Part shown: one piece after another, positions 17,931 through 26,610 of the stretch
Position numbering within the stretch: the stretch's first letter is position 1
Layout of the letters: each line of letters opens with the position of its first letter
Assembly (NCBI GenBank): GCA_964370435.1
Contig: CAYJJG010000003.1
Coordinates: forward strand, 62,001 to 126,000
Source: CALVGQ01 sp964370435
GTDB lineage: Bacteria > Bacillota_I > Bacilli_A > Erysipelotrichales > Erysipelotrichaceae
Length of the DNA: 64,000 nucleotides
Direction: 5' to 3'
Notes under the pieces: model-generated
Told to the model about the DNA's origin: nothing
Seen by the model: only the letters and a program-made list of their open reading frames with translations
Databases searched by the model: none
Made by a program: the position numbers and the translations under genes

Positions 17931-18845
17931 CTAATATACAATATAATAGATTCCTTTTAAAATCAATAAAATAATCGCAACCATAAGTAAAAACGAAGTA
18001 AAGAAAGCACTCCATGTCATCTTCTTTGGAAGGGTTTCTTTAAACACTATTTGTTTATGCATATTTTTAATTAAGTAGAAAAAAGTATAACCATAAACAA
18101 TAATCGTTAATAATCCAAAAATCCAACTATATTCTTGCGGAATATACAGTGATACTAAGACCATAGCATTAAGTCCAATTCGCATCATTACTGTGGGAAG
18201 TGCACTTTGATACATCATCGCTATTAATGCCAACAACAACCCCATCACAAAGGAAGTGATGAAATCAGCACGACCTAATAGAAATAATGCATATAATAAT
18301 GAAGTACAAATCATCGCAAAAGAAGCACCAAATTTGCTAGTAAGTTGTAAAATAACACCTCTAAAAATATATTCTTCTAAAAATGGTAAAATTAATAAAA
18401 AATAAATAGCATAACTAATACTTATAATAAGATTAGCACTGTAAAAATAGGGATTAATAGTTAGCGTTTCAAAACCAAATACAGCAATTAATCCACTAAA
18501 CATAAAGATAATAAAGAAATACATTGAAATTAGCATACAAGTATATGCCAATAAGCTATTTACTTTAATCTTCGTTACCTTAAAGGCTTTAACCTTAGTA
18601 ATTTTTACAAGTCTTGTTACAAGATAAAATGGTAAGATATAAATAATTAAACTTGATATTATTTCTACACTTAAATCTATTGATTCCAATATAAACAAAT
18701 CAAAATAATGTGCATAGGTGTTCATTGCATATTCATACGCTAAAAATAACGATGCAACTAAAAAACAATAAACTATAAAACCTATACCAATTTTATTTAA
18801 AACTTTTCGAAGCTCTTTTTTATCTATTAAATTTGGATTTTCCAT
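17931..18845 (-). CDS. CPBP-family membrane protein with degenerate catalytic motifs
   Basis: Polytopic membrane protein of 304 residues with about eight hydrophobic segments. Motif 1 of the CPBP (Abi) intramembrane proteases is intact: FLEEYIFRGVI. The second motif, usually FxxxH, reads SLLYALFLLG with Leu in place of His. The third, usually HxxxN, reads RIGLNAMV with Arg in place of His. Both metal-binding histidines are therefore missing, so it is probably not an active metalloprotease and may instead act as a scaffold or substrate-binding relative. AAGGAG lies 11 nt before ATG. Confidence 0.8.
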   Translation of the reverse strand: MENPNLIDKKELRKVLNKIGIGFIVYCFLVASLFLAYEYAMNTYAHYFDLFILESIDLSVEIISSLIIYILPFYLVTRLVKITKVKAFKVTKIKVNSLLAYTCMLISMYFFIIFMFSGLIAVFGFETLTINPYFYSANLIISISYAIYFLLILPFLEEYIFRGVILQLTSKFGASFAMICTSLLYALFLLGRADFITSFVMGLLLALIAMMYQSALPTVMMRIGLNAMVLVSLYIPQEYSWIFGLLTIIVYGYTFFYLIKNMHKQIVFKETLPKKMTWSAFFTSFLLMVAIILLILKGIYYIVY

Positions 18846-18873
18846 ATATATATTAACTCCTTACCTTGTTACT

Positions 18874-19350
18874 TTAATTTGCAATTTCTTCACGTAGCAT
18901 TGTTAAAAATTGTTCGTGATTACTCGTAAACATTTCAGGTATAAAATTATCAACTTTATTAAATGATTCTAACAATTCATCGACATCACTACAAGCAAGA
19001 ATATACCCTTTTTCACTAAAACTGTCAATGATTTCTTGTTGATGATCATTGTGATGTTCATGAAATTTTGACAATCTTGAACAAGCAATGATTTTCTTAT
19101 TCATCTTTAAAGCAGTTATCATTGTACCAACGCCCCCATGGGTAACTAGTACATCACACTTGGCTAATAAATCGTTAAACTTATCCATATCTATGTAATC
19201 GAATATTTGCATTCTATTACTTTGATACTTAGTGAAACCCGCTTGTACAATAACTTCTTCATCACTATTTAACAGTTCTAGTACTTCATCCATCATTTTT
19301 AAAAGCCTCTCAAAGGATTTATCCTGAGTTCCTAATGTAACTAATATCAT
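18874..19350 (-). CDS. pssE: PssE-type glycosyltransferase catalytic subunit (Alg13-like)
   Basis: Soluble half of a two-part glycosyltransferase of the GT28/Alg13 type. The 158 residues start MILVTLGTQDKSFERLL and contain the sugar-nucleotide binding part DVLVTHGGVGTMITAL. A TTG-started longer frame overlaps the AGGAGG site, so ATG 19350 is preferred. It overlaps the TAA of the upstream gene in a TAATG junction. PssD/PssE pairs build exopolysaccharide or capsule repeat units at the membrane; the sugar added cannot be told here. Confidence 0.85.
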   Translation of the reverse strand: MILVTLGTQDKSFERLLKMMDEVLELLNSDEEVIVQAGFTKYQSNRMQIFDYIDMDKFNDLLAKCDVLVTHGGVGTMITALKMNKKIIACSRLSKFHEHHNDHQQEIIDSFSEKGYILACSDVDELLESFNKVDNFIPEMFTSNHEQFLTMLREEIAN

Positions 19351-19820
19351 TAAAAAATCCAACCTCCTACCTTAGCTTTAGGATATACCTCTAGCATACT
19401 ATCCCATTGCACAATAAAAGTATCAGCAATTGCATAAACCATTTTGCCTGCTTGTGTAGCGGATTTACTATTAGCAAAGGTTTCAATCCATATTACTTTC
19501 TTTTTAAAGAAATGCGCAATATAGCATAGCGGCACCGCCGTGTGTGTACCTGTAGTTACAATCACATCAGGTCTTATTTTAATAAATAAGTAGAATGATT
19601 TTATAACATTATATAAAAACTTAAAAACATAGCTCAGCAAGTGTTTTTTTGTTCCATAAACTAAATAGTACACAGGCACTGTTAAATTTTGATATAAGTT
19701 TTTATTTGACTTTGTTTTTTCAGTTATTAGTGTTGCCTTTACATCGTCAAATAAAGGAGCTAATTGTAATAACTCCGTTAAGTGACCTCCAGTAGAGGAA
19801 ATAAATATTACTTTCTTCAT
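19350..19820 (-). CDS. pssD: PssD-type glycosyltransferase membrane subunit (Alg14-like)
   Basis: Membrane-anchoring partner of PssE. ATG 19820, 4 nt after AGGAGGAGC, gives 156 residues beginning MKKVIFISSTGGHLTELL, which is the Alg14/Cps14F signature. A hydrophobic segment lies around residues 60-85, and DVIVTTGTHTAVPL follows. It is coupled to pssE. No flippase, polymerase or other capsule genes lie nearby, so the pair is isolated from any visible polysaccharide cluster. Confidence 0.85.
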   Translation of the reverse strand: MKKVIFISSTGGHLTELLQLAPLFDDVKATLITEKTKSNKNLYQNLTVPVYYLVYGTKKHLLSYVFKFLYNVIKSFYLFIKIRPDVIVTTGTHTAVPLCYIAHFFKKKVIWIETFANSKSATQAGKMVYAIADTFIVQWDSMLEVYPKAKVGGWIF

Positions 19821-19839
19821 AAATGCTCCTCCTAACATA

Positions 19840-19870
19840 AATAAAAGGTGTTGCCACCTTTTATTTTACC
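19840..19870 (-). terminator. Terminator of the acpP-ptsI transcript
   Basis: AATAAAAGGTG (19840-19850) and CACCTTTTATT (19855-19865) form a perfect 11-bp stem with a four-base loop and flanking T-rich ends, immediately after ptsI. Confidence 0.85.
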
Positions 19871-21577
19871 TTATTTTAAACTATTTTTCACTAGTTCTAG
19901 TACTTCTTTTTCATGTGAACAAGCTAATGCTTTTTCTGCTAGTGCTTCCATATCTTTCTTACTTAAACTACGCACTAACTTTCTTGCCGGTAAAATTGAT
20001 GTCGCTGCCATAGAAAATTCATCAAGACCTAGTCCTAATAGTAATGGAACAGCCTCTGGATCTCCAGCCATTTCTCCACACATTCCTACCCATTTTCCTT
20101 CTTTATGTGCACCGTCAATAGTCATTTTAATTAAACGAAGTAACGATGGATTACAAGGTTGATATAGGTAAGCTACTTTTTCTGACATACGATCAGCTGC
20201 CATAGAATATTGAACTAAGTCATTAGTTCCTATTGAGAAGAAATCAGCTACTTTTGCAAATTGATCCGCAAGTACTGCTGCTGCTGGTATTTCTACCATC
20301 ATCCCTACTTCAATGTTGTCAGAAACTTTTACACCTTCATTAACTAATTTTACTTTTTCTTCTTCGAAAATAGCTTTAGCATCATTGAATTCTTGTAGCG
20401 TTGCAATCATTGGAAACATAATACAAAGTTTTCCAAATGCACTTGCACGAATTAATGCACGAAGCTGAGTTCTAAAGATATCAGTACGATCTAAACAAAG
20501 ACGTACTGCACGATATCCTAAGAAAGGATTCATTTCATGTGGGAATTCGAAATAACTTAATTTCTTATCGCCACCAATATCTAAAGTACGAACAACTACT
20601 TTCTTGTTGTTCATGTTTTCTAATACTGTTTTATAAGCTACAAATTGTTCTTCTTCTGATGGGAAATCATGTTCATTATCCATATATAAGAATTCAGTAC
20701 GATATAATCCTACTCCTTCTCCACCGTTATTTAATACACCATCAACATCTTTAGGTGTACCAATATTACCTGCAAGCTCCACTTCATGCCCATCTGTTGT
20801 TTCAGATTTAGCATCAATTAATACTTTTAATGCTTCTTTTTCAGCTTTAAATTCCTCTGCTTTTTTACTATATGTAGCTACTTCTTCAGCACTTGGATTT
20901 AAAATTACAATTCCTTCAATAGCATCCAAGATAATTCCATCACCATGTTTTACTTCTTCTAAAATTTTAGAGCATCCTACTACTGCTGGAATTTCAAGAC
21001 TTCTTGCCATAATAGCACTATGACTTGTTCTTCCACCAATTGCAGTAGCAAACCCTAAAGTATAGGCTTTATTTAACTGTGCTGTATCAGAAGGTGTTAA
21101 ATCCTCTGCTACAATAACCACTTCTTCATTAATTGTAGTTAAATCAGGAATAATAGCTCCTACAATATTACATTTTAAACGGAAAGTTACATCCTTTACA
21201 TCAGCTGCTCTTTCTCTAAAGTAGTCATCATCCATAGATTCAAACATACTTACCATCATAGTTGCCACTGTTTCCGTTGCAAATTCAGCATTACAACTTT
21301 CATTATTAATCATTTCTTCGATTTGTGATGATAGCTCAGGATCTCCTGCAATCATTAAATGTGCATCAAAAATAGCCAAATCTTCATCAGATAATTTACC
21401 AACTGCTTTTGATTTAATTACTTCAATATCAGCTTGTGTCTTAGCTAAAGCTGCTTGAAATTTAGTGATTTCTTCTGCGCTATTACCGTCTTTTTTTACA
21501 ATATTAAGTTTTGGTTGCTCTAATTTGTATACTTTTGCAATAGCTACCCCAGATGATGCTGCAATACCCTTTAACAT
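19871..21577 (-). CDS. ptsI: PTS enzyme I (phosphoenolpyruvate-protein phosphotransferase)
   Basis: General phosphate donor of the sugar phosphotransferase system: takes phosphate from PEP onto a histidine and passes it to HPr. From ATG 21577 (after AGGAGGAA) the protein has 568 residues. The phospho-histidine motif is GGRTSHSAIMARS near residue 190. The PEP-binding part includes GVGLYRTEFLYMD, VVRTLDIGGDK, FSIGTNDLVQY and GKWVGMCGEMAGD. It would energise both PTS systems found in this window. No ptsH lies beside it. Confidence 0.96.
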   Translation of the reverse strand: MLKGIAASSGVAIAKVYKLEQPKLNIVKKDGNSAEEITKFQAALAKTQADIEVIKSKAVGKLSDEDLAIFDAHLMIAGDPELSSQIEEMINNESCNAEFATETVATMMVSMFESMDDDYFRERAADVKDVTFRLKCNIVGAIIPDLTTINEEVVIVAEDLTPSDTAQLNKAYTLGFATAIGGRTSHSAIMARSLEIPAVVGCSKILEEVKHGDGIILDAIEGIVILNPSAEEVATYSKKAEEFKAEKEALKVLIDAKSETTDGHEVELAGNIGTPKDVDGVLNNGGEGVGLYRTEFLYMDNEHDFPSEEEQFVAYKTVLENMNNKKVVVRTLDIGGDKKLSYFEFPHEMNPFLGYRAVRLCLDRTDIFRTQLRALIRASAFGKLCIMFPMIATLQEFNDAKAIFEEEKVKLVNEGVKVSDNIEVGMMVEIPAAAVLADQFAKVADFFSIGTNDLVQYSMAADRMSEKVAYLYQPCNPSLLRLIKMTIDGAHKEGKWVGMCGEMAGDPEAVPLLLGLGLDEFSMAATSILPARKLVRSLSKKDMEALAEKALACSHEKEVLELVKNSLK

Positions 21578-21590
21578 AATTTTCTTCCTC

Positions 21591-21809
21591 CTAATGAATA
21601 ATAGCTTCAACGATGTCATTAACACAGCTAAACTGTGCTATTTGTTCATCATCAAAGGTAACATTTAACTGTTGTTCAACTTTAACTACAATGTCAACAA
21701 CATCCATAGAATCTAGACCTAGATCAATGAAATTATTTTCTTCATTTACATTCAGTTTATTTTGAAGTTTTTCTTCTACAATTAAACATACAATTTTTGT
21801 GTTATCCAT
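21591..21809 (-). CDS. acpP: Acyl carrier protein
   Basis: Small acidic carrier of fatty-acyl chains on phosphopantetheine. The 72 residues contain the attachment motif LGLDSMDVVDIV with the modified Ser, and the usual four-helix pattern. GAGGTGAAGAA precedes ATG. It sits 13 bp before the ptsI start and is not next to fatty acid synthesis genes, so it may be a second, non-FAS carrier; this cannot be decided from the sequence. Confidence 0.9.
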   Translation of the reverse strand: MDNTKIVCLIVEEKLQNKLNVNEENNFIDLGLDSMDVVDIVVKVEQQLNVTFDDEQIAQFSCVNDIVEAIIH

Positions 21810-21840
21810 TTCTTCACCTCAAGCATAATTCTATCATTTT

Positions 21841-22170
21841 TTATGTGTGTAAGCAACGCAAAAATTTATCAATTGCTCTATTTTTTAGCCGATAATAGGT
21901 GCTTCTAGTATAATACTCTAAATACCATTGATTATTCTCAGGATACATAAAATCATGGGTAATGATTCTTTTTTCATCTGTGTCCATTTCTTGTAAAGCA
22001 ACTTCTACTAATAAGCATGTTGTTTTATCATAACGATAGGTAGCCTGATTTTCTGCAATCATATCAAATTGTTCATATTGTTTAGCACGATAAGATGATT
22101 TACGATAGCATTTCATTAAATAATTCATTATTTGTTCTTTTTGTTGCATCGTTAAATTTTCATCAAACAT
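21841..22170 (-). CDS. MG284/MPN403-like small protein
   Basis: A 109-residue soluble protein without recognisable catalytic motifs. The end pattern YYTRSTYYRLKNRAIDKFLRCL resembles a C-terminal helix-turn-helix as in small sigma-like or ArpU-like regulators. Overall size and ending recall the MG284/MPN403 family of Mollicutes and relatives, from memory only. GGGAGGATTTT precedes ATG. Lies 31 bp upstream of acpP in the same direction. Confidence 0.5.
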   Translation of the reverse strand: MFDENLTMQQKEQIMNYLMKCYRKSSYRAKQYEQFDMIAENQATYRYDKTTCLLVEVALQEMDTDEKRIITHDFMYPENNQWYLEYYTRSTYYRLKNRAIDKFLRCLHT

Positions 22171-22284
22171 AAAATCCTCCCAATAAATATATTGACCAAA
22201 ATTTATGCTTTCCTAACTTTTAAAAACTAATCAACGCTGTACAAAATCATAAAATTAACATAAAATATAGTAATGGAGGCTTTT

Positions 22285-22929
22285 ATGAATAACTCAACGA
22301 AAATATCAATATTAACTATAGTCATTACTTTAACCCTATTTTTTTCTGTCCCTTATCTAGTAACTTATTTAGATAATTATGTTCAGAATTTAACAATATC
22401 AGCAACACTAGTAATAAACACCAGTGTTTTAATCATCGTAATACTGAAATACAAGTTACTTGAAGAACATCTTATACGCTTTGTGCATAATCTAAAAGAT
22501 GGCTTATTATTTACCTTTATTGCCATCTTCTTATTAAGCATAATTAATTTCATTAACATTCACTGGCTAAAAGCTCCAATATGGGTACCAGAGAAGGAAG
22601 TCTTATCACATTATGCTCTATTTAGTCCGATTATTATTTGTGCGTATTCTTTTAGTTATTCTTGTTTATTTTTACTAACTTTTAAGGCTATGACAGATAG
22701 ATTTAAAATCAATAAAAATGAAAGATTAATCATATTTATATCAGGTGCTGCCTTTGGACTATTTGTAGCGACCTCCTTTTTTAGCGTCTCTAGCCATGCC
22801 TTTATTCCTTATTTTATATATTATTTTGCAATTTCTTTAGTAACTTCTTACATTTATAATCAAACCAACAATTTAATTTCTATGATGTTGGCTTATGGAA
22901 TAGTTTTAGGCTATATCATCTTATTTTAA
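22285..22929 (+). CDS. Polytopic membrane protein, CPBP-like without catalytic residues
   Basis: 214 residues from ATG 22285, which follows TGGAGG at a normal distance; the frame could begin at 22273 but has no site there. There are about six membrane segments. The C-terminal half (AAFGLFVATSFF to VTSYIYNQTNNLISMMLAY) resembles the last three helices of CPBP proteins. No EExxxR, FxxxH or HxxxN is present, so no protease activity is expected. Its stop overlaps the end of sigE tail to tail by 9 bp. Confidence 0.6.
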   Translation: MNNSTKISILTIVITLTLFFSVPYLVTYLDNYVQNLTISATLVINTSVLIIVILKYKLLEEHLIRFVHNLKDGLLFTFIAIFLLSIINFINIHWLKAPIWVPEKEVLSHYALFSPIIICAYSFSYSCLFLLTFKAMTDRFKINKNERLIIFISGAAFGLFVATSFFSVSSHAFIPYFIYYFAISLVTSYIYNQTNNLISMMLAYGIVLGYIILF

Positions 22930-23626
22930 TTCTTGCTTTATTAATTGATTCCGAAGTTTAAGTAATATTTTCTTTTCTAAACGAGAGATATAGGACTGTG
23001 ATATTCCCATCACATCAGCTATATCTTTTTGTGTCTTTTCATCTTCTCCTAAACCATAGCGCATTCTTAAAATTAGTTTTTCACTATCATCTAAACACTC
23101 CATAGCATCATTCAATTGCCTTTTATCTTCTTCTTGATAAAACTCTTGAACAACTACATCTCCTGCTGTACCTAAAATATCACTTAATAGTAATTCATTA
23201 CCATCATAATCAACATTCAAAGGTTCATCAAAAGAAACCTCACCTTTACGACGATTTTTCTTACGTAAATACATTAAAATTTCATTTTCAATACAACGTG
23301 ATGCATACGTAACCAACTTAATGTTTTTATCAATTTTAAAAGTATTAATTGCCTTAATAAGACCAATACAACCAATACTAATTAAATCTTCCATAAAAAT
23401 GGGGTTAGTCTCATAGCGTTTAGCTATATAAACCACTAGTCGAAGATTGTGCTCTATTAATAAGTCTCTANNNNNNNNNNTGCATATCCCCATCTTCCAA
23501 TAATTTTAAGGCTGCCAACTCCTCATCCTTGCTTAAAGGATGAGGTAAAACATCACTACCTTGAATAAAAAACACTGTATTATCTAAATTAAGAAGCCTT
23601 TTAAGCCATAAAATTAATCTTTTCAT
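22921..23626 (-). CDS. sigE: Sporulation sigma factor SigE (pro-sigma-E), with assembly gap
   Basis: Mother-cell sigma factor of early sporulation. ATG 23626 immediately follows the spoIIGA stop. The N-terminus MKRLILWLKRLLNL is a hydrophobic and basic pro-sequence. TVFFIQGSDVLPHPLS matches the processing region of Bacillus SigE. Region 2 (NLRLVVYIAKRY, DLISIGCIGLIKA, YASRCIENEILMYLR) and region 4 (LRMRYGLGEDEKTQKDIADVMGISQSYISRLE) are intact. Ten Ns at 23471-23480 interrupt a spot where only a few codons are missing relative to the family. Confidence 0.93.
23471..23480. other. Assembly gap (10 N) inside sigE
   Basis: Placeholder gap between GDM and RDLLIEHNLR of SigE. The family spacing suggests only about two codons are missing. 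With ten bases the frames do not join. Confidence 0.98.
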
Positions 23627-24346
23627 CTAACAATATAATCGTGAATTAAGCAAGCAATCGATAGGTTTTTTAACATGTTCACTAGTAGTAAAATAAGCTT
23701 TTTTCCAAGAATTTTCTATTTTAATTTTACAAGGGTATACCCGACAAACACTTTCTTTATCTACTGTTAAATAGCGAAGCTCAACAGCTTTTTCTTCGTT
23801 GATATAGGGTTTATAATCATCGTTAAGAAATAAAACTGGTATTTGATGATGACACAATGTATTACCACTATCTAAAAAACCACGCAAGTTCAAAACTTGA
23901 TCATCAATATCCATTAAAACATCCATTTCAAAACGATATTGGTTTATTTTAGGTATAACTATAATTTTTATGATGAAGGATAAAACTACTAAAAATAAAA
24001 TAAAAGATATCCAACTAAAATTAACATCCTCTACAAATAAAATAAAATTTTTACTTATTCCTTTAGTCCATATTATTCCTAATGATAAATAGAAACATCT
24101 CGCTAATTGCATTTGTAACATTGCCTTAATATTGCGCTTATAAATTAGCACTCCTTGTACTATTTCAGTTATTAATATTAAACCTATTATCTCAAAAAAA
24201 AGAGTTGTTATTAAAAACGCTATGGCACTTACTAATACTATTTTTTTTAAGTTTATAACTTGTGTAATAACGCTGCTTGCTACTATATGAGCACTAACAC
24301 CTATGGCAAAGTTAACTAACCAAGCGACCTCTATATAAGTATTCAC
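23627..24346 (-). CDS. spoIIGA: Pro-sigma-E processing aspartic protease SpoIIGA
   Basis: Membrane protease that activates pro-SigE when the forespore signals. The N-terminal half has about five membrane helices. The soluble half carries the aspartic-protease motif LRGFLDSGNTL near residue 158. The start is GTG 24346 behind AAAGGAG. At 239 residues it is shorter than the Bacillus protein (about 309), mainly at the C-terminus. Its TAG stop directly abuts the sigE ATG, so the pair is a classic spoIIG operon. Confidence 0.9.
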   Translation of the reverse strand: MNTYIEVAWLVNFAIGVSAHIVASSVITQVINLKKIVLVSAIAFLITTLFFEIIGLILITEIVQGVLIYKRNIKAMLQMQLARCFYLSLGIIWTKGISKNFILFVEDVNFSWISFILFLVVLSFIIKIIVIPKINQYRFEMDVLMDIDDQVLNLRGFLDSGNTLCHHQIPVLFLNDDYKPYINEEKAVELRYLTVDKESVCRVYPCKIKIENSWKKAYFTTSEHVKKPIDCLLNSRLYC

Positions 24347-24368
24347 GACACTCTCCTTTCCTATAGTT

Positions 24369-24402
24369 ATATTACAGCTATTAGGAAGCAGAATTTTGTC
24401 TA
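24369..24402 (-). promoter_or_regulatory. spoIIG promoter with 22-bp spacer and possible Spo0A box
   Basis: On the minus strand TAGACA (24397-24402) and TAATAT (24369-24374) stand exactly 22 bp apart, as in the Spo0A-activated sigma-A promoter of Bacillus spoIIG. The plus strand of the -35 zone reads TTGTCTAA (24396-24403), one base from the 0A box TTGTCGAA. A weaker TTGTGATA follows 11 bp on (24407-24414). Confidence 0.55.
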
Positions 24403-24502
24403 ACTTTTGTGATAATTAAAATAAAACATGAAGTTATAATGTTATGAAACTGAATTTTGATTTAACGCTTTTTTATAGTTGCCTAGTAATAGTAATTAAA
24501 AC

Positions 24503-24536
24503 AATAGAAACCTTTCATTTTTGAAAGGTTTCTATT
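24503..24536. terminator. Isolated perfect 15-bp hairpin with T-rich tail
   Basis: AATAGAAACCTTTCA (24503-24517) and TGAAAGGTTTCTATT (24522-24536) are exact inverted copies around TTTT. Both flanks are T-rich outward, as in a bidirectional terminator, but neither strand has a gene ending nearby. It may close an unannotated small RNA. Confidence 0.55.
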
Positions 24537-24733
24537 TGTCTATTGTATTAGTATTTTAATTTTTTTATGATATATTATGTATAATTTTGACGAACATTGT
24601 TTATAAATGAAGGTTAAATAGGTAGATATTAACATCAATATTGCACTTGCCTACAATTTATATAAATCTAAACTATTACATAAATATCAGTTCACATCCA
24701 TACTTAATCTATCTATTTAAAAGGAGTATAGCA

Positions 24734-25048
24734 ATGAAAATCATGTCCATAAAATGCCCTGAGTGTAGCACAATATTTACAGTAGAAGATGAAAAAAAGT
24801 TAAACTATTGCCAATACTGTGGAACTAAAATTTTTCTTAAAAATGAAAATGAACATATTTCCAGACTTATGAAAGAAGCAAAAATTAGACAAGCTGAAAC
24901 TGAGAAGATTGTGAAAACAAAAGAGCTTGAATTATTAGAAAGAAATAAGATATTATTGGCAACTTCTAAAAAATTAAAAATAAGAGTTTCTATTTGTACA
25001 ATCATTATTATTATAGCTCTAATTCTACTTCTAGTTTATATTGGATAA
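24734..25048 (+). CDS. Zinc-ribbon protein with C-terminal membrane anchor
   Basis: ATG 24734 follows AAAAGGAGTATAGCA and gives 104 residues. The N-terminus has two CxxC knuckles, CPEC near residue 9 and CQYC near 29, a zinc ribbon. A charged helix (about 40-80) likely forms a coiled coil, and the last 20 residues (ICTIIIIIALILLLVYIG) form a membrane anchor. Similar small tail-anchored zinc-ribbon proteins are common in Bacillota, with no assigned function. Confidence 0.7.
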   Translation: MKIMSIKCPECSTIFTVEDEKKLNYCQYCGTKIFLKNENEHISRLMKEAKIRQAETEKIVKTKELELLERNKILLATSKKLKIRVSICTIIIIIALILLLVYIG

Positions 25049-25137
25049 TTATAGCTACCCTATATTTTATAAGCCTTATTGTTTCATTAAAATCAAATAT
25101 GCTTAGCTTTATCGCATCATGATAGTACCTAATACAT

Positions 25138-25192
25138 AAAAGAATGTAATAGTGTGATAAATAACTTATCACTACACATACATTCTTTTTTA
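25138..25192. terminator. Bidirectional terminator between converging genes
   Basis: AAAAGAATGTA (25138-25148) pairs with TACATTCTTTT (25179-25189), and an inner arm GATAA/TTATC extends the hairpin. T-runs lie on both sides, serving the zinc-ribbon gene (plus) and the sulfatase operon (minus). Confidence 0.75.
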
Positions 25193-25204
25193 TATTTGAA
25201 ACTA

Positions 25205-26563
25205 TTATATCTTTCCTCTAGGATCATAATCTAATTTATTTTTACTAGAAGCATTCATGCAAGTTTTTTTGTTTACTTTATAGTTTGGTAACACTGGAAG
25301 TTCACCATTCAAAATGGGATCTTTTGTTACAACCAAATGCTGATGAAGTTTTTCTTTCAATTCACTAACTACATCTTGTAATTTTGGATCATCAATCAGA
25401 TTATTTTTTTCAAACGAGTCATATAAGCAATCATATAATGCTTCCAAGTTTTTCGTTTTATCCTTCAAGTTATGATTGAGCAGATAAGTTTTCACTTCAG
25501 ACTCATCAATATTACTTAAATTCATATGGTAATAATCATCATAATACTTAACATATTTATAACGTTCGTTTCTCACACAACGAACTGGCTCATATGAAGT
25601 ATGAAAATTTAATTCAGCAAAAATTTCATTACGAACTTGGTATTCATTATCTTTAAATATTTGTGCAAACGATTCGCCCTCTAAATAATCAGGTTTTTCA
25701 ACTCCTACTAAATCACATAAAGTTGGATATATATCGATATGTGAAATAAGTTGATCTAAAACTTTCCCTTTTGAATATTGAGGATGTCTTATTATCAAAG
25801 AGACACCAATCCCTTGATCATTTAAATTACACTTATGATAAGGAAGTGCTAAACCGTGATCAGTTGTAAACATAATAATCGTATTATCATATAATCCATT
25901 TTCTTTTAAAGCATTAATTAATAACTCAATGTTATTATCTGCATATTGTGCAGTAGTCATATACTGTGCTTCATCGTGTCTAGCAACTTTACTTGAACCA
26001 AAGCGTGAGGCAACATAATTTTCATTAATATTTTCTGCAACTTCAATCGGATATGGTCTATGCGTACTATGCATTCCATACGACAACAAGAAAGGCTTAG
26101 TCACATCTCTATTTTTTAACCAGTTGATCGCAGCTAAAACATTTTCCTTATCCCAAAGATGTAAATTTTCTTTTTTATAAGGTGAAGATGCTGTAGTTAA
26201 TACTGATTCATAACCTAATGCTTGTACTTTTTCTACATCTAAGTCCAAGTACCATCCAACTTCATGTTGAATACCACTTATTGCTGTTTGATACCCTTGG
26301 TCCTTTAAATGATTTGCAAAATGCATTTTTGGATCATTTAAATTAAAGCCTCGTTGAGCCAATCCCAACATTCCATTTTGGTGAGGATACACTCCTGTTA
26401 ACATTGATGCACGGCTTGGAGAACATGTTGGACCACAACAGAAGGCTTGTGTAAACAAGGTGCCATCTTCTGCTAATTTTCCTAAATTGGGTGTAGGAAC
26501 ATTTTCACCATATGGAGAAATCTTTCTACCAGTATCATGTGTATTAATATATAATATATTCAT
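25205..26563 (-). CDS. S1-family sulfatase (heparan N-sulfatase-like), cytoplasmic
   Basis: 452-residue type I sulfatase. The activation motif CSPSRASMLTG has Cys47, the residue converted to formylglycine. Metal ligands fit INTHDTGR (Asp10) and FTTDHGLALPYHK. The start and overall feel resemble the SGSH group that removes N-sulfate from glucosamine; this is a guess at substrate. There is no signal peptide, unlike most gut-bacterial sulfatases, so it should act on an imported sugar. No sulfatase-maturing enzyme lies in the window. Last gene of the PTS-nanE operon. Confidence 0.87.
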   Translation of the reverse strand: MNILYINTHDTGRKISPYGENVPTPNLGKLAEDGTLFTQAFCCGPTCSPSRASMLTGVYPHQNGMLGLAQRGFNLNDPKMHFANHLKDQGYQTAISGIQHEVGWYLDLDVEKVQALGYESVLTTASSPYKKENLHLWDKENVLAAINWLKNRDVTKPFLLSYGMHSTHRPYPIEVAENINENYVASRFGSSKVARHDEAQYMTTAQYADNNIELLINALKENGLYDNTIIMFTTDHGLALPYHKCNLNDQGIGVSLIIRHPQYSKGKVLDQLISHIDIYPTLCDLVGVEKPDYLEGESFAQIFKDNEYQVRNEIFAELNFHTSYEPVRCVRNERYKYVKYYDDYYHMNLSNIDESEVKTYLLNHNLKDKTKNLEALYDCLYDSFEKNNLIDDPKLQDVVSELKEKLHQHLVVTKDPILNGELPVLPNYKVNKKTCMNASSKNKLDYDPRGKI

Positions 26564-26610
26564 TTATTCATTCTCCTAATTTTTATAAACTTCAACTAAT
26601 TTGTATTTCT

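Larger units (their letters stand above)
24347..24733. other. Intergenic region between spoIIGA and a small zinc-ribbon gene
   Basis: 387 bp of very A+T-rich DNA holding the spoIIG promoter, an isolated 15-bp hairpin (24503-24536), and the leader of the zinc-ribbon gene. I find no open frame with a ribosome binding site in it. Confidence 0.7.

Noticed and set aside
17779..18015. Frames on both strands across the tRNA
   Set aside because: The stretch is fully explained by tRNA-Ser(GGA), its terminator and the end of the CPBP-like gene.
24641..24733. Longer start for the zinc-ribbon protein
   Set aside because: The upstream 31 codons have no binding site and look like leader DNA, whereas AAAAGGAG stands directly before ATG 24734.
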